Assembly (NCBI GenBank): GCA_023485185.1
Contig: JAMCZP010000100.1
Location: 423 to 20,511, forward strand
Direction: 5' to 3'
Origin: Gammaproteobacteria bacterium
GTDB lineage: Bacteria; Pseudomonadota; Gammaproteobacteria; Pseudomonadales; Halomonadaceae
DNA: 20,089 nt
Shown here: in pieces, positions 1 to 7,040 of the stretch
Position numbering within the stretch: position 1 is the first letter of the stretch
How the letters are laid out: every line of letters starts with the position of its first letter
Position numbers and translations under genes: made by a program
The notes under the pieces: generated by a model
What the model saw: the letters and a program-made list of their open reading frames with translations, nothing else
Databases searched by the model: none
Told to the model about the DNA's origin: nothing

Positions 1-2184
1 CTTGGCCATCTCTTCGGGCTTTTTCTTACCCATGGCCCGGCGCAGCATATCGGCCTGGCCCAGGCTGTAGCCTGCCATCACCTGAGCGATCTGCATGACC
101 TGCTCTTGGTAAAGAATAATGCCGTAGGTAGGCGACAGCACTGGCTTTAGCAGCTCATGCTGGTAATCCGGGTGTGGGTAAGAGACTTCGGCTCGGCCGT
201 GCTTACGGTTGATAAAGTCATCTACCATGCCCGACTGCAGCGGGCCAGGGCGAAACAGCGCCACCAAGGCGATCATATCGTCCAGGGAGTCGGGCAGCAG
301 GCGCTTGATGAGCTCCTTCATGCCTCGGGATTCAAGCTGGAACACCGCCGTGGTCTCGGCGCGTTTGAGCATCTCGAAGGTGGGAGCGTCATCCAGCGGG
401 ATACTGTCGATATTAAGCGGTCCCTGGCCGTTAACGCTGCGCACTTTGTCGACCATCTCCAGCGCCCAGTCGATAATCGTCAGCGTCCGCAGACCCAGGA
501 AGTCGAACTTAACCAGCCCGGCCTCTTCAATATCGTTTTTATCGAATTGAACCACCAAACCAGCGCCATCTTCATCGCATAGCAGGGGTGAAAAATCTGT
601 TAATTTGGTAGGCGCAATCACCACGCCCCCGGCGTGCTTGCCGGTGCCACGCGTGGTGCCCTCTAACTTGAGGGCCATCTCCCAGATCTCTTCGGCCTCT
701 TCATCGTTGCCGATAAACTCTTTAAGCGCTGGCTCCTGCTCAATCGCTTTGGAAAGGGTCATGCCCACTTCAAAAGGAATCAGCTTGGAGAGCTTATCCC
801 CCAGCGAGTAGGGGCGACCCTGAGCGCGGGCAACGTCACGCACAACGGCTTTGGCCGCCATGGTGCCAAAGGTAACAATCTGCGATACCGCATTACGACC
901 ATAGCGCTCGGCTACGTACTCAATGACTTTGTCGCGTTTCTCCATGCAGAAATCGACGTCAAAGTCGGGCATCGAGACACGTTCAGGGTTCAAAAAGCGC
1001 TCGAACAGCAGGTCGTAACCAATCGGGTCTAAATCCGTGATCTTCTGCGCGTAGGCCACCAGCGAACCGGCACCAGACCCCCGCCCAGGCCCAACCGGCA
1101 CACCGTTATCTTTCGCCCACTGGATAAAGTCCATCACGATCAGGAAGTAGCCAGGGAAGCCCATCTGGATAATAACGTTGAGTTCGAACTCCAGCCGGTC
1201 GCGGTAGCGCTGGTCGATCGCCTGGTACTCTTCGCTGTCGCGAGGGTAGCGTTCAGCGGGAAACAGAAAATCAAGCCGATCGGTCAGGCCATCGTGGGAG
1301 ACCTTGCGAAAGAACTCATCCTGGGTCATGCCCTCAGGAATTTCGAACTCGGGTAGGAAAATTTCGCCCAGGCGCACATCCACGCTGCAGCGCTCGGCAA
1401 TCATAACGCTGTTCTCCAGCGCTTCAGGAATATCAGAGAACAAAGCCGCCATCTCGTCGGGGCTTTTTAGGTACTGCTCTTCGGTGTAGCGGCGTTCGCG
1501 GCGCGGATCGTCCAGCGCCCGGCCTTCGCCAATCGCCACGCGGGTTTCGTGGGCCCAAAAATCCTCGCGCTCTAAAAAGCGCACGTCGTTAGTGGCCACC
1601 ACCGGCGTACCTGTCTCAATGGCCAACTTAACGCTGGCATGTACGCAGGCTTCTTCCAACGGGCGGCCGGTACGCACTAACTCCAAGTAAAAACGCTCGG
1701 GAAACGCCGCCTGCCACTCTTTAAGCATCTGACGCGCTTCAGGTTCATGGTCAGCCAACAGGTGACGACCAATTTCTCCTTCCCGCGCACCGGAGAGTGC
1801 AATCAGGCCTTCGTTTTGCTCTAACACCCACTGCTTATCGAGAATAGCGCGCCCCTGACGCTGTCCGTGTGTCCACCCCTTCGAGATCAATTCGGTCAGG
1901 TTTCGATAGCCAACGTCGTTCATCGCAAGCAACGTTAGCCGGTAGGGATGGGATTCATCGTGAGGATTTTGCAGCCATAAATCGCTGCCGATAATCGGCT
2001 TTAACCCCGCCCCCTGGGCGGATTTGTAAAACTTAACCAAACCAAACAGGTTAGTTTCATCGGTCAGGGCAAGCGCAGGCATCGCCCGTTCAGCAGTAGT
2101 GCTGACCAGCGATTTGAGCTTAACCAGACCGTCAACCAGGGAGTATTCACTGTGTAAACGTAAATGAACGAACGGGACCGTCAT
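1..2184 (-). CDS. dnaE: DNA polymerase III alpha subunit, partial (C-terminus outside window)
   Basis: Replicative polymerase catalytic subunit, making DNA in the Pol III holoenzyme. The open frame runs 728 codons from the ATG at 2184 to the window edge with no stop; family members are about 1,160 aa, so roughly the last third is missing because of the window, not a mutation. The N-terminus carries the PHP domain (HLRLHSEYS at residues 7-15). The conserved [10 protein letters not shown] loop is at 365-374. The catalytic aspartates appear as PDFDVDF (D407, D409) and KFDFLGL (D561), matching E. coli D401, D403 and D555. It lies 38 bp downstream of rnhB, the usual gammaproteobacterial order lpxB-rnhB-dnaE, so it is probably co-transcribed. 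The Shine-Dalgarno is weak (GAGAG). Identity is certain; only the C-terminal beta-clamp and tau-binding parts cannot be checked here. Confidence 0.98.
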   Translation of the reverse strand, partial: MTVPFVHLRLHSEYSLVDGLVKLKSLVSTTAERAMPALALTDETNLFGLVKFYKSAQGAGLKPIIGSDLWLQNPHDESHPYRLTLLAMNDVGYRNLTELISKGWTHGQRQGRAILDKQWVLEQNEGLIALSGAREGEIGRHLLADHEPEARQMLKEWQAAFPERFYLELVRTGRPLEEACVHASVKLAIETGTPVVATNDVRFLEREDFWAHETRVAIGEGRALDDPRRERRYTEEQYLKSPDEMAALFSDIPEALENSVMIAERCSVDVRLGEIFLPEFEIPEGMTQDEFFRKVSHDGLTDRLDFLFPAERYPRDSEEYQAIDQRYRDRLEFELNVIIQMGFPGYFLIVMDFIQWAKDNGVPVGPGRGSGAGSLVAYAQKITDLDPIGYDLLFERFLNPERVSMPDFDVDFCMEKRDKVIEYVAERYGRNAVSQIVTFGTMAAKAVVRDVARAQGRPYSLGDKLSKLIPFEVGMTLSKAIEQEPALKEFIGNDEEAEEIWEMALKLEGTTRGTGKHAGGVVIAPTKLTDFSPLLCDEDGAGLVVQFDKNDIEEAGLVKFDFLGLRTLTIIDWALEMVDKVRSVNGQGPLNIDSIPLDDAPTFEMLKRAETTAVFQLESRGMKELIKRLLPDSLDDMIALVALFRPGPLQSGMVDDFINRKHGRAEVSYPHPDYQHELLKPVLSPTYGIILYQEQVMQIAQVMAGYSLGQADMLRRAMGKKKPEEMAK

Positions 2185-2222
2185 GAGACTCTCAGAAATA
2201 CGCTAGATGAAGAAGAAAGACG

Positions 2223-2870
2223 TTAAAGCAGCGCCAACTGACGCTGCACCGGCGCAAAGCTACGACGATGTTCGGCAAGTGGCCCGTGAGCTGAAAGCGC
2301 CGTCAGGTGCTCTTTGGTCGGGTAGCCTTTATGGCGCGCAAAACCATATTCAGGATAGCACTCATCTAAGGCAACCATTTGCGCGTCCCGAGCAACCTTG
2401 GCCAGAATTGATGCGGCGGCGATGGCCGCGTGACGCGCATCGCCCTTCACCACGGCCTGCCCAGGCAGTAGATGGCCAGGTAACTTATTGCCATCTACTA
2501 GTAGATATTCCGCCGCCGGTGCCAGTGCATCAATGGCTCGACGCATGGCTAAGTGGGTGGCGTGGTAAATATTCAGTGCATCCACTTCAGCCGCGCTCGC
2601 TTCTGCCACGGCAAAGGCCAGTGCTCGCTCGCGAATCTGAAGATCCAACGCTTCACGCTTGCCGGCGGTAAGCTTTTTTGAGTCGGTGAGACCGTCAATC
2701 GGTTTGGTAGGATCAAGGATCACTGCGGCGGCGACCACGCTGCCTATCAGCGGGCCACGACCCACTTCATCCACCCCGGCTAACAGCTCGCCGCCATAGG
2801 CAATCTCAAGTGGCGGAAAATCCGCATGCTCAATACACCAGCGCTCAATCGACATGCTTTTATTCGTCAT
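2223..2870 (-). CDS. rnhB: Ribonuclease HII
   Basis: Cytoplasmic endonuclease that cuts RNA in RNA-DNA hybrids and initiates removal of single misincorporated ribonucleotides. The 215-aa protein has all four acidic catalytic residues: D34 and E35 in [11 protein letters not shown]126 in VDGNK and D144 in VKGDAR, matching E. coli D16, E17, D108 and D126 with a constant offset of 18. The C-terminal [11 protein letters not shown] and HRRSF segments are typical. The start overlaps the end of lpxB by 11 bp, suggesting translational coupling. A second in-frame ATG lies five codons downstream (2855); neither has a strong Shine-Dalgarno, so the exact start is open. The product is about 15 residues longer at the N-terminus than the E. 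coli enzyme. Confidence 0.97.
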   Translation of the reverse strand: MTNKSMSIERWCIEHADFPPLEIAYGGELLAGVDEVGRGPLIGSVVAAAVILDPTKPIDGLTDSKKLTAGKREALDLQIRERALAFAVAEASAAEVDALNIYHATHLAMRRAIDALAPAAEYLLVDGNKLPGHLLPGQAVVKGDARHAAIAAASILAKVARDAQMVALDECYPEYGFARHKGYPTKEHLTALSAHGPLAEHRRSFAPVQRQLALL

Positions 2871-4032
2871 AAACCGTCTCTAGGGGCTGGCCCGCCACTA
2901 GCTGGCTAATCGCCTCAGCAGCGCGACGACTGGCGTTACGCTGAAGGGTGGCATGCATCGTGGCAAAGCGTGTTTCCAAAGCGTGACGGCTAGCGTCGTC
3001 TGCTAGCATGGCACCCAACCGTTCGGCAATCGCCTCAGGTGAGGCGGCATCCTGGATCAGTTCCGGCACCAGAGTTTCTTGAGCAATCAAGTTGGGCAGC
3101 GATACCCAGCGCGTTTTCACTAGCCGCTTAGCCAGCCAATGCGTCATCGGTGCCATCTTGTACGCGACCAGCATAGAGCGATGACATAGCATCGCCTCCA
3201 ACGCGGCAGTGCCCGAGGCCAGCAGAACGATGTCGCTAGCCACCATGGCTTCGCGAGCCTGACCATCCAAGAGCGTCGTGCGCTCGGTGAGCAGGGGATA
3301 GTGCGTCAGCAACATACTGATTTCACGGCGGCGGTCGGGCGTTGCTGCGGGGATAACGACCTGAAGCTCGGGCTGACGCTGACAGAGCTGCTCGGCAGCG
3401 GCAAGAAAGGTATCACCCAGGAAACGGACTTCATTGGCTCGGGAGCCGGGCAATAGCGCCAACACCGGGCGATCCAGGGCTAATGCTAGCTCTTGACGGG
3501 TGGCAGCGCGGTCATTTTGAAGCGGCATTTCGTCTGCCAGGGGATGCCCCACAAACGCCACAGGCACGCGATGCTCACGATAGAAAGCGGCTTCAAAAGG
3601 AAGCAAGGTCAGCATGCCATTTACCGACTTGGCGATACCTTTTACGCGCCCCTGGCGCCACGCCCATACCGAAGGACTCACATAGTGAGCGGTGGTAATA
3701 CCCGCCTCACGGAGCTGGCGCTCCAGGCCTAAATTAAAGTCTGGTGCATCAATACCCAGCATAATGTCAGGCTGCCAGGCCAACGCTTCGGCTTTTAATG
3801 TACGCCGCACACGGATCAATTCGGGGAGGTGCTTTAGTACTTCGACCAGCCCCATCACAGCGAGAGTTTCTAGAGGAAAGCGGCTCTCCATGCCTTCAGA
3901 CTGCATGCGCGGCCCACCGATGCCACGAAACTCGACGCCTGAGTAACGTGCTTTAAGTTCACGCATCAGACCAGCGCCGAGAATATCGCCAGAGAGTTCC
4001 CCGGCCACGATATAAACACGTTGCAGGGTCAT
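2860..4032 (-). CDS. lpxB: Lipid-A-disaccharide synthase
   Basis: Family GT19 glycosyltransferase that joins UDP-2,3-diacylglucosamine and lipid X into the beta-1,6 lipid A disaccharide at the inner face of the cytoplasmic membrane. The 390-aa length is normal. Visible family motifs are AGELSGD (residues 10-16), GIDAPDFN with the essential aspartate D98 (same number as in E. coli), [10 protein letters not shown] in the middle, LLPGSR ahead of the nucleotide-binding half, and [11 protein letters not shown]. It follows lpxA by 17 bp and overlaps rnhB by 11 bp, inside the fabZ-lpxA-lpxB-rnhB-dnaE cluster. The ATG at 4032 is the natural start, with the first beta-strand RVYIVAGE beginning within five residues. 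No lpxC, lpxH or lpxK is present in the window. Confidence 0.98.
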   Translation of the reverse strand: MTLQRVYIVAGELSGDILGAGLMRELKARYSGVEFRGIGGPRMQSEGMESRFPLETLAVMGLVEVLKHLPELIRVRRTLKAEALAWQPDIMLGIDAPDFNLGLERQLREAGITTAHYVSPSVWAWRQGRVKGIAKSVNGMLTLLPFEAAFYREHRVPVAFVGHPLADEMPLQNDRAATRQELALALDRPVLALLPGSRANEVRFLGDTFLAAAEQLCQRQPELQVVIPAATPDRRREISMLLTHYPLLTERTTLLDGQAREAMVASDIVLLASGTAALEAMLCHRSMLVAYKMAPMTHWLAKRLVKTRWVSLPNLIAQETLVPELIQDAASPEAIAERLGAMLADDASRHALETRFATMHATLQRNASRRAAEAISQLVAGQPLETVYDE

Positions 4033-4049
4033 AAGAAGTTCAGCATGGG

Positions 4050-4817
4050 TTAGCGAGTGATACCGCGGGTCGAACGCTCAATAGAAGCAGCAAAATGCTC
4101 AACCTCGGGTATATCAAAACGACTGCGCATTTCGATTAGCGCCTGCTCCGTTGTTAGGCCTTGGCGATAGACTATCTTATAGGCAGTGGTAAGCGCGCTG
4201 ATCGCTTCACGGCTAAAGCCACGCCGTTTCAAACCCACCAAATTCAAGCCACGAGCCTCTGCAGGGTTGCCATTGATCATGATATAGGCGGGCGTGTCTT
4301 TGGTGATGATCGAACCACCACCGGCCATCGCATGATCGCCAAAATGGCAGAACTGATGCACGGCTGACAAGCCACCGAGAATAACGTGATTACCCACCGT
4401 AACATGGCCAGCCAGGGTTACTTGGTTGGCCAGGATGCAGTCGTTGCCAATCACGCAGTCGTGACCGACATGTACGTAAGCCATGAATAAGTTACGCGAC
4501 CCGATAGTCGTTTCACTGCGATCCTGCACTGTGCCACGATGCAGCGTCGCCCCTTCGCGAATCACGTTATCGTCACCCATGACTAATCGCGTAGGCTCAC
4601 CCGCGTATTTTTTATCCTGACAGTCCTCACCTACCGAAGCGAACTGAAAAATGCGCGTGCGCTCACCCAGCGTAGTAGGACCTTTAACTACCACATGGGG
4701 ACCGATAACTGATCCAGCCCCGATAATAACGCCGGGGCCAATGATGCTAAAAGGTCCTACTTCAACGTCATCTGCAAGCTGCGCCGTTGAGTCGACCAAG
4801 GCAGTAGGATGTATCAA
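4050..4817 (-). CDS. lpxA: UDP-N-acetylglucosamine acyltransferase (TTG start)
   Basis: Transfers a 3-hydroxyacyl chain from acyl-ACP to the 3-OH of UDP-GlcNAc, the first step of lipid A synthesis. It is a left-handed beta-helix trimer, and the isoleucine-rich hexapeptide repeats are evident through residue ~185. The catalytic histidine is H119 in HVGHDCVIG (E. coli H125). G167 lies where E. coli has G173, the acyl-chain ruler position. The C-terminus RSTRGI-T/L-R matches the family. The start codon is TTG at 4815-4817 overlapping the fabZ TGA as TTGA. An in-frame stop lies five codons upstream and no ATG or GTG lies between, and the first residues (IHPTAL) align with the family N-terminus, so TTG is the only sensible start. 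GAGAGG lies 8 nt upstream as ribosome binding site. Length 255 aa. Confidence 0.97.
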   Translation of the reverse strand: MIHPTALVDSTAQLADDVEVGPFSIIGPGVIIGAGSVIGPHVVVKGPTTLGERTRIFQFASVGEDCQDKKYAGEPTRLVMGDDNVIREGATLHRGTVQDRSETTIGSRNLFMAYVHVGHDCVIGNDCILANQVTLAGHVTVGNHVILGGLSAVHQFCHFGDHAMAGGGSIITKDTPAYIMINGNPAEARGLNLVGLKRRGFSREAISALTTAYKIVYRQGLTTEQALIEMRSRFDIPEVEHFAASIERSTRGITR

Positions 4818-5257
4818 GCCACCTTCCTCTCAGCACAAATTATTTCCGCTTCGCAGGCAAGTTCACCATCAACCGTAGCGCGGCAGGCAAACTTCCAAAT
4901 GCCGCGTTTACCTTTAATGACATTAGCTTCTAAGGTCAGTTGGTCACCTGGCATCACGGGACGCTTAAAGCGCACATTATCACTGCCTACGAGATAGTAT
5001 ACATAGCCATCTGCCGGCAACTTGTTAACGGTTTTAAAGCCTAGAATACCGCAAACCTGAGCCAACGCCTCAAGCACCAAAACACCTGGCATAATGGGAT
5101 GATGAGGAAAATGGCCATTGAAAAATGGCTCATTAATGCTGACATTCTTATACCCAACAATCGACTCACCGATGGCTAGCTGCGTTACTCGATCCACCAA
5201 TAGAAAAGGATAACGGTGGGGTAAGTATTCGCGAATTTCATTGATATCCATAACCAT
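4814..5257 (-). CDS. fabZ: 3-hydroxyacyl-ACP dehydratase FabZ
   Basis: Hot-dog fold dehydratase converting 3-hydroxyacyl-ACP to trans-2-enoyl-ACP in fatty acid elongation. It competes with LpxA and LpxD for the same 3-hydroxyacyl-ACP pool, which explains its place between lpxD and lpxA. The 147-aa protein shows [13 protein letters not shown] (residues 12-24) and the active site [11 protein letters not shown]...LEALAQ with H49 and E63, the same numbers as in Pseudomonas aeruginosa FabZ. Two ATGs are available (codons 1 and 3); AGAGGT lies 7 nt before the first, which is therefore preferred. Its stop overlaps the lpxA TTG. A 137-bp gap to lpxD holds a promoter candidate and a hairpin. Confidence 0.97.
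   Translation of the reverse strand: MVMDINEIREYLPHRYPFLLVDRVTQLAIGESIVGYKNVSINEPFFNGHFPHHPIMPGVLVLEALAQVCGILGFKTVNKLPADGYVYYLVGSDNVRFKRPVMPGDQLTLEANVIKGKRGIWKFACRATVDGELACEAEIICAERKVA
4821..4831 (-). promoter_or_regulatory. Ribosome binding site for the TTG start of lpxA
   Basis: On the minus strand GAGAGG followed by AAGGTGGC leads into TTG, so the GAGG core is 8 nt from the start codon. It lies inside the last codons of fabZ, so ribosomes finishing fabZ pass directly over it. Together with the TTGA stop-start overlap this is a coupled restart site. Confidence 0.7.
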
Positions 5258-5270
5258 CGTAGCGACCTCT

Positions 5271-5301
5271 AAAATAACAAAACGCCTGATAATTCTCAGG
5301 C
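5271..5301 (-). promoter_or_regulatory. Attenuator-like hairpin with T-rich tail in the fabZ leader
   Basis: In the minus-strand transcript, GCCTGA (5301-5296) and TCAGGC (5289-5284) form a perfect 6-bp stem around a 6-nt loop. It is followed by GTTTTGTTATTTT (5283-5271) and then the fabZ Shine-Dalgarno. The shape is that of a weak intrinsic terminator or attenuator. The stem is short and the T tract interrupted, so termination would be partial at best. Confidence 0.45.
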
Positions 5302-5335
5302 AAATACCAGCATCCTGCCGGTCAATAGGCAGTGG

Positions 5336-5363
5336 ATTATAACGCGCTGCTAGTTAGCCTCAA
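5336..5363 (-). promoter_or_regulatory. Candidate sigma70 promoter for fabZ-lpxA-lpxB-rnhB-dnaE
   Basis: The minus strand reads TTGAGG (-35, 5363-5358), a 16-bp spacer, then a perfect TATAAT (-10, 5341-5336). It lies in the lpxD-fabZ gap and would start a transcript near 5329 with a leader of about 70 nt. It would give the downstream genes an expression level independent of the upstream bamA-skp-lpxD message. Confidence 0.6.
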
Positions 5364-5394
5364 GCCAGTGGCCAATAATTTCATCCAGCGTTCA

Positions 5395-6429
5395 TTAATC
5401 ACGCTGTTTTTTTTCTATTCTTGCCAACCGCTTAGCGATGTCATCAAGCTGTTTAAAACGCACCGCATTTTTCCGCCACTGGGTATTTAGCATCGCTCCA
5501 GTACCCGAGGAGTACACCCCAGGTTCATGAATAGAATTTGTCACCAAGCTCATGCCGGTCACTTGAACACCATCGCAAATGGTAAGATGGCCAGACAAGC
5601 CAACGCCTCCACCCAGCATGCAGTGCTTACCGACCTTGGTTGAACCAGCGATACCTACGCAGCCCGCTAAGGCGCTATGGTCTCCAATGATAACGTTATG
5701 GGCAATTTGCACTTGGCTATCAATTTTGACGTCATTACCGACTACCGTATCGCCCAGCGCGCCCCGATCAATGCTGGAGCAGCTACCTACTTCTACGTCA
5801 TCTCCCAACACAACGCCGCCCAGCTGCACAATTTTATGCCAGCCAGCGCCATCGTGAGCAAAACCAAAGCCATCGCCGCCAATCACACAGCCACTTTGTA
5901 AGATCACGCGCTTACCAACCACCACGCCATGACATACGGTAACATTGGCATGTAAGCGCGTACCCTCACCAAGCTGGCTGTCGGCACCGACCATGCTGCC
6001 TGCACCAATCACAACGCGATCGCCCAGCACAACGCCAGCTTCAACTACGGCATGCGCTTGGATACATACATCATCGCCTAGCTGTACATCATCAGCGACG
6101 ACTGCCGTCGGGTGAATGCCAACAACGTCACGCGCAGGCAACGGGTCGAACAGCTGAGACAGCTTGGCATAGCCGAGGTAGGGGTTATCGATCTCAAGCC
6201 GAGGTACCGGACACTCCTTGCCATGCTCTGGATGCAATAACACGGCAGCAGCTTTAGTCGTCGCTAAATCTTTTAAATAGGCGCGATTAGCTAAGAAAGC
6301 CACTTGATCAGGCTGAGCTTCTTTTAGCGTTGCCAGACCACGTATCGGCTGCTGTGCATTGCCGCTAAAGGCAACACCCAAATGGCGCGCAATGTCGGCG
6401 AGGGTAAGGTGGTGAGAAGCGTGCGTCAT
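5395..6429 (-). CDS. lpxD: UDP-3-O-(3-hydroxyacyl)glucosamine N-acyltransferase
   Basis: Adds the second, N-linked 3-hydroxyacyl chain to UDP-3-O-acylglucosamine, the third step of lipid A synthesis. The layout is an N-terminal uridine-binding domain (LTLADIARHLG..., ending near NPYLGYAKL), then a long left-handed beta-helix of hexapeptide repeats, and a C-terminal helix (RLARIEKKQ). The catalytic histidine is H244 in QIAHNVIIG (E. coli H239). I take the ATG at 6429 (344 aa), which aligns with the family N-terminus although no good Shine-Dalgarno precedes it. An in-frame GTG at 6465 would add 12 residues, and a perfect hairpin lies between the two. It sits downstream of skp by 52 bp from this start, in the conserved bamA-skp-lpxD-fabZ-lpxA order. 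Confidence 0.96.
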   Translation of the reverse strand: MTHASHHLTLADIARHLGVAFSGNAQQPIRGLATLKEAQPDQVAFLANRAYLKDLATTKAAAVLLHPEHGKECPVPRLEIDNPYLGYAKLSQLFDPLPARDVVGIHPTAVVADDVQLGDDVCIQAHAVVEAGVVLGDRVVIGAGSMVGADSQLGEGTRLHANVTVCHGVVVGKRVILQSGCVIGGDGFGFAHDGAGWHKIVQLGGVVLGDDVEVGSCSSIDRGALGDTVVGNDVKIDSQVQIAHNVIIGDHSALAGCVGIAGSTKVGKHCMLGGGVGLSGHLTICDGVQVTGMSLVTNSIHEPGVYSSGTGAMLNTQWRKNAVRFKQLDDIAKRLARIEKKQRD

Positions 6430-6447
6430 GGGAACCCAGGGAGCATT

Positions 6448-6466
6448 GGTGTGGCTAAGCCACACC
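6448..6466 (-). other. Perfect 8-bp RNA hairpin between skp and lpxD
   Basis: The two arms GGTGTGGC (6466-6459 on the minus strand) and GCCACACC (6455-6448) pair perfectly around a 3-nt loop, beginning 16 nt after the skp stop codon. No T tract follows, so it does not look like an intrinsic terminator. It could protect the 3' end of a processed skp mRNA or shape lpxD translation initiation; if the GTG at 6465 were the lpxD start, the hairpin would sit within the first codons. Confidence 0.65.
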
Positions 6467-6481
6467 GCTCATCGTTTAAAG

Positions 6482-6982
6482 TTAGTTCAAGGTATTAAAT
6501 ATCTGGGTGACTTCATCCGTCACATTAGGCAAGTCTACCCCTGAATGCAGCACACCCTGAGGTTCGACCAGTACGTCAATACCATGGCGCTCTAACACTT
6601 GGGCAACAGCCTGCTCCAGCTTCGACTCAGCGTCTTCCAAGAACTGCTGCTCAGAGCGCTGCTGAGCTTGCATAACTTCCTGTCGAAGCTGCTCAAAGCG
6701 GCCGCCTTTTTGCTGCAGTTCACTTATCAATGACTCGCGCTGAGACTGCGCCATAGTATCGCCTTCGTTTTGAAGACGCTGCTGTAGCTGCTGTAGCTCA
6801 TTACCCAAGTTCTGCGCTTCACGCTGTTGATTACCAATTTGCCCTTCCAGGCTATTGAGGGACGCCTGTGCAGACTGGGTATTCATCAACGCTGCCCGCC
6901 AGTCCAGTACCGCCACTTCTGCCGCATGAGCAGGCAAAATCATCGCGCCTAACAGGCAGACAACCGCTGTCAGTCTACGCAT
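6482..6982 (-). CDS. skp: Periplasmic outer-membrane protein chaperone Skp/OmpH
   Basis: Trimeric jellyfish-shaped periplasmic chaperone that holds unfolded outer-membrane proteins and delivers them to the BAM complex. The 166-aa precursor starts with a Sec signal peptide (MRRLT..., hydrophobic stretch, cleavage expected after AHA at residue 20). Then comes a beta strand (EVAVLDWRAALMNT), a long Gln/Glu-rich coiled-coil tentacle (about residues 40-120, rich in LQQ and QQR) and the C-terminal return strand HGIDVLVEP. AAGGAG lies 8 nt before the ATG, the strongest ribosome binding site in this part of the operon. It lies directly downstream of bamA. Both flanking spacers contain strong hairpins, suggesting separate control of its message. 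Confidence 0.95.
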   Translation of the reverse strand: MRRLTAVVCLLGAMILPAHAAEVAVLDWRAALMNTQSAQASLNSLEGQIGNQQREAQNLGNELQQLQQRLQNEGDTMAQSQRESLISELQQKGGRFEQLRQEVMQAQQRSEQQFLEDAESKLEQAVAQVLERHGIDVLVEPQGVLHSGVDLPNVTDEVTQIFNTLN

Positions 6983-7003
6983 TGTGTTAACTCCTTAGGT
7001 CAC

Positions 7004-7036
7004 GCTAGCGCGCACCACCATGGTGCGCGATCTAGC
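7004..7036 (-). other. Strong RNA hairpin between bamA and skp
   Basis: In the minus-strand transcript, CTAGC/GCTAG type outer arms (5 bp, 7036-7032 with 7008-7004) and inner arms CGCGCACCA/TGGTGCGCG (9 bp) pair around a 3-nt loop. The only defect is a 2-nt bulge at 7030-7031. The hairpin starts a few bases after the bamA stop and ends about 10 nt before the skp Shine-Dalgarno. No T tract follows in the gene direction, so it is more likely a stability or processing element than a terminator. Confidence 0.7.
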
Positions 7037-7040
7037 AAAA

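Noticed and set aside
157..811. Several plus-strand frames (157-582, 209-550, 605-811)
   Set aside because: All are shadows on the strand opposite dnaE, whose catalytic motifs are intact across the same bases.
2207..2671. Plus-strand open frame of 154 aa antisense to rnhB
   Set aside because: It lies opposite a perfectly conserved RNase HII gene, its protein resembles no family I know, and it has no ribosome binding site.
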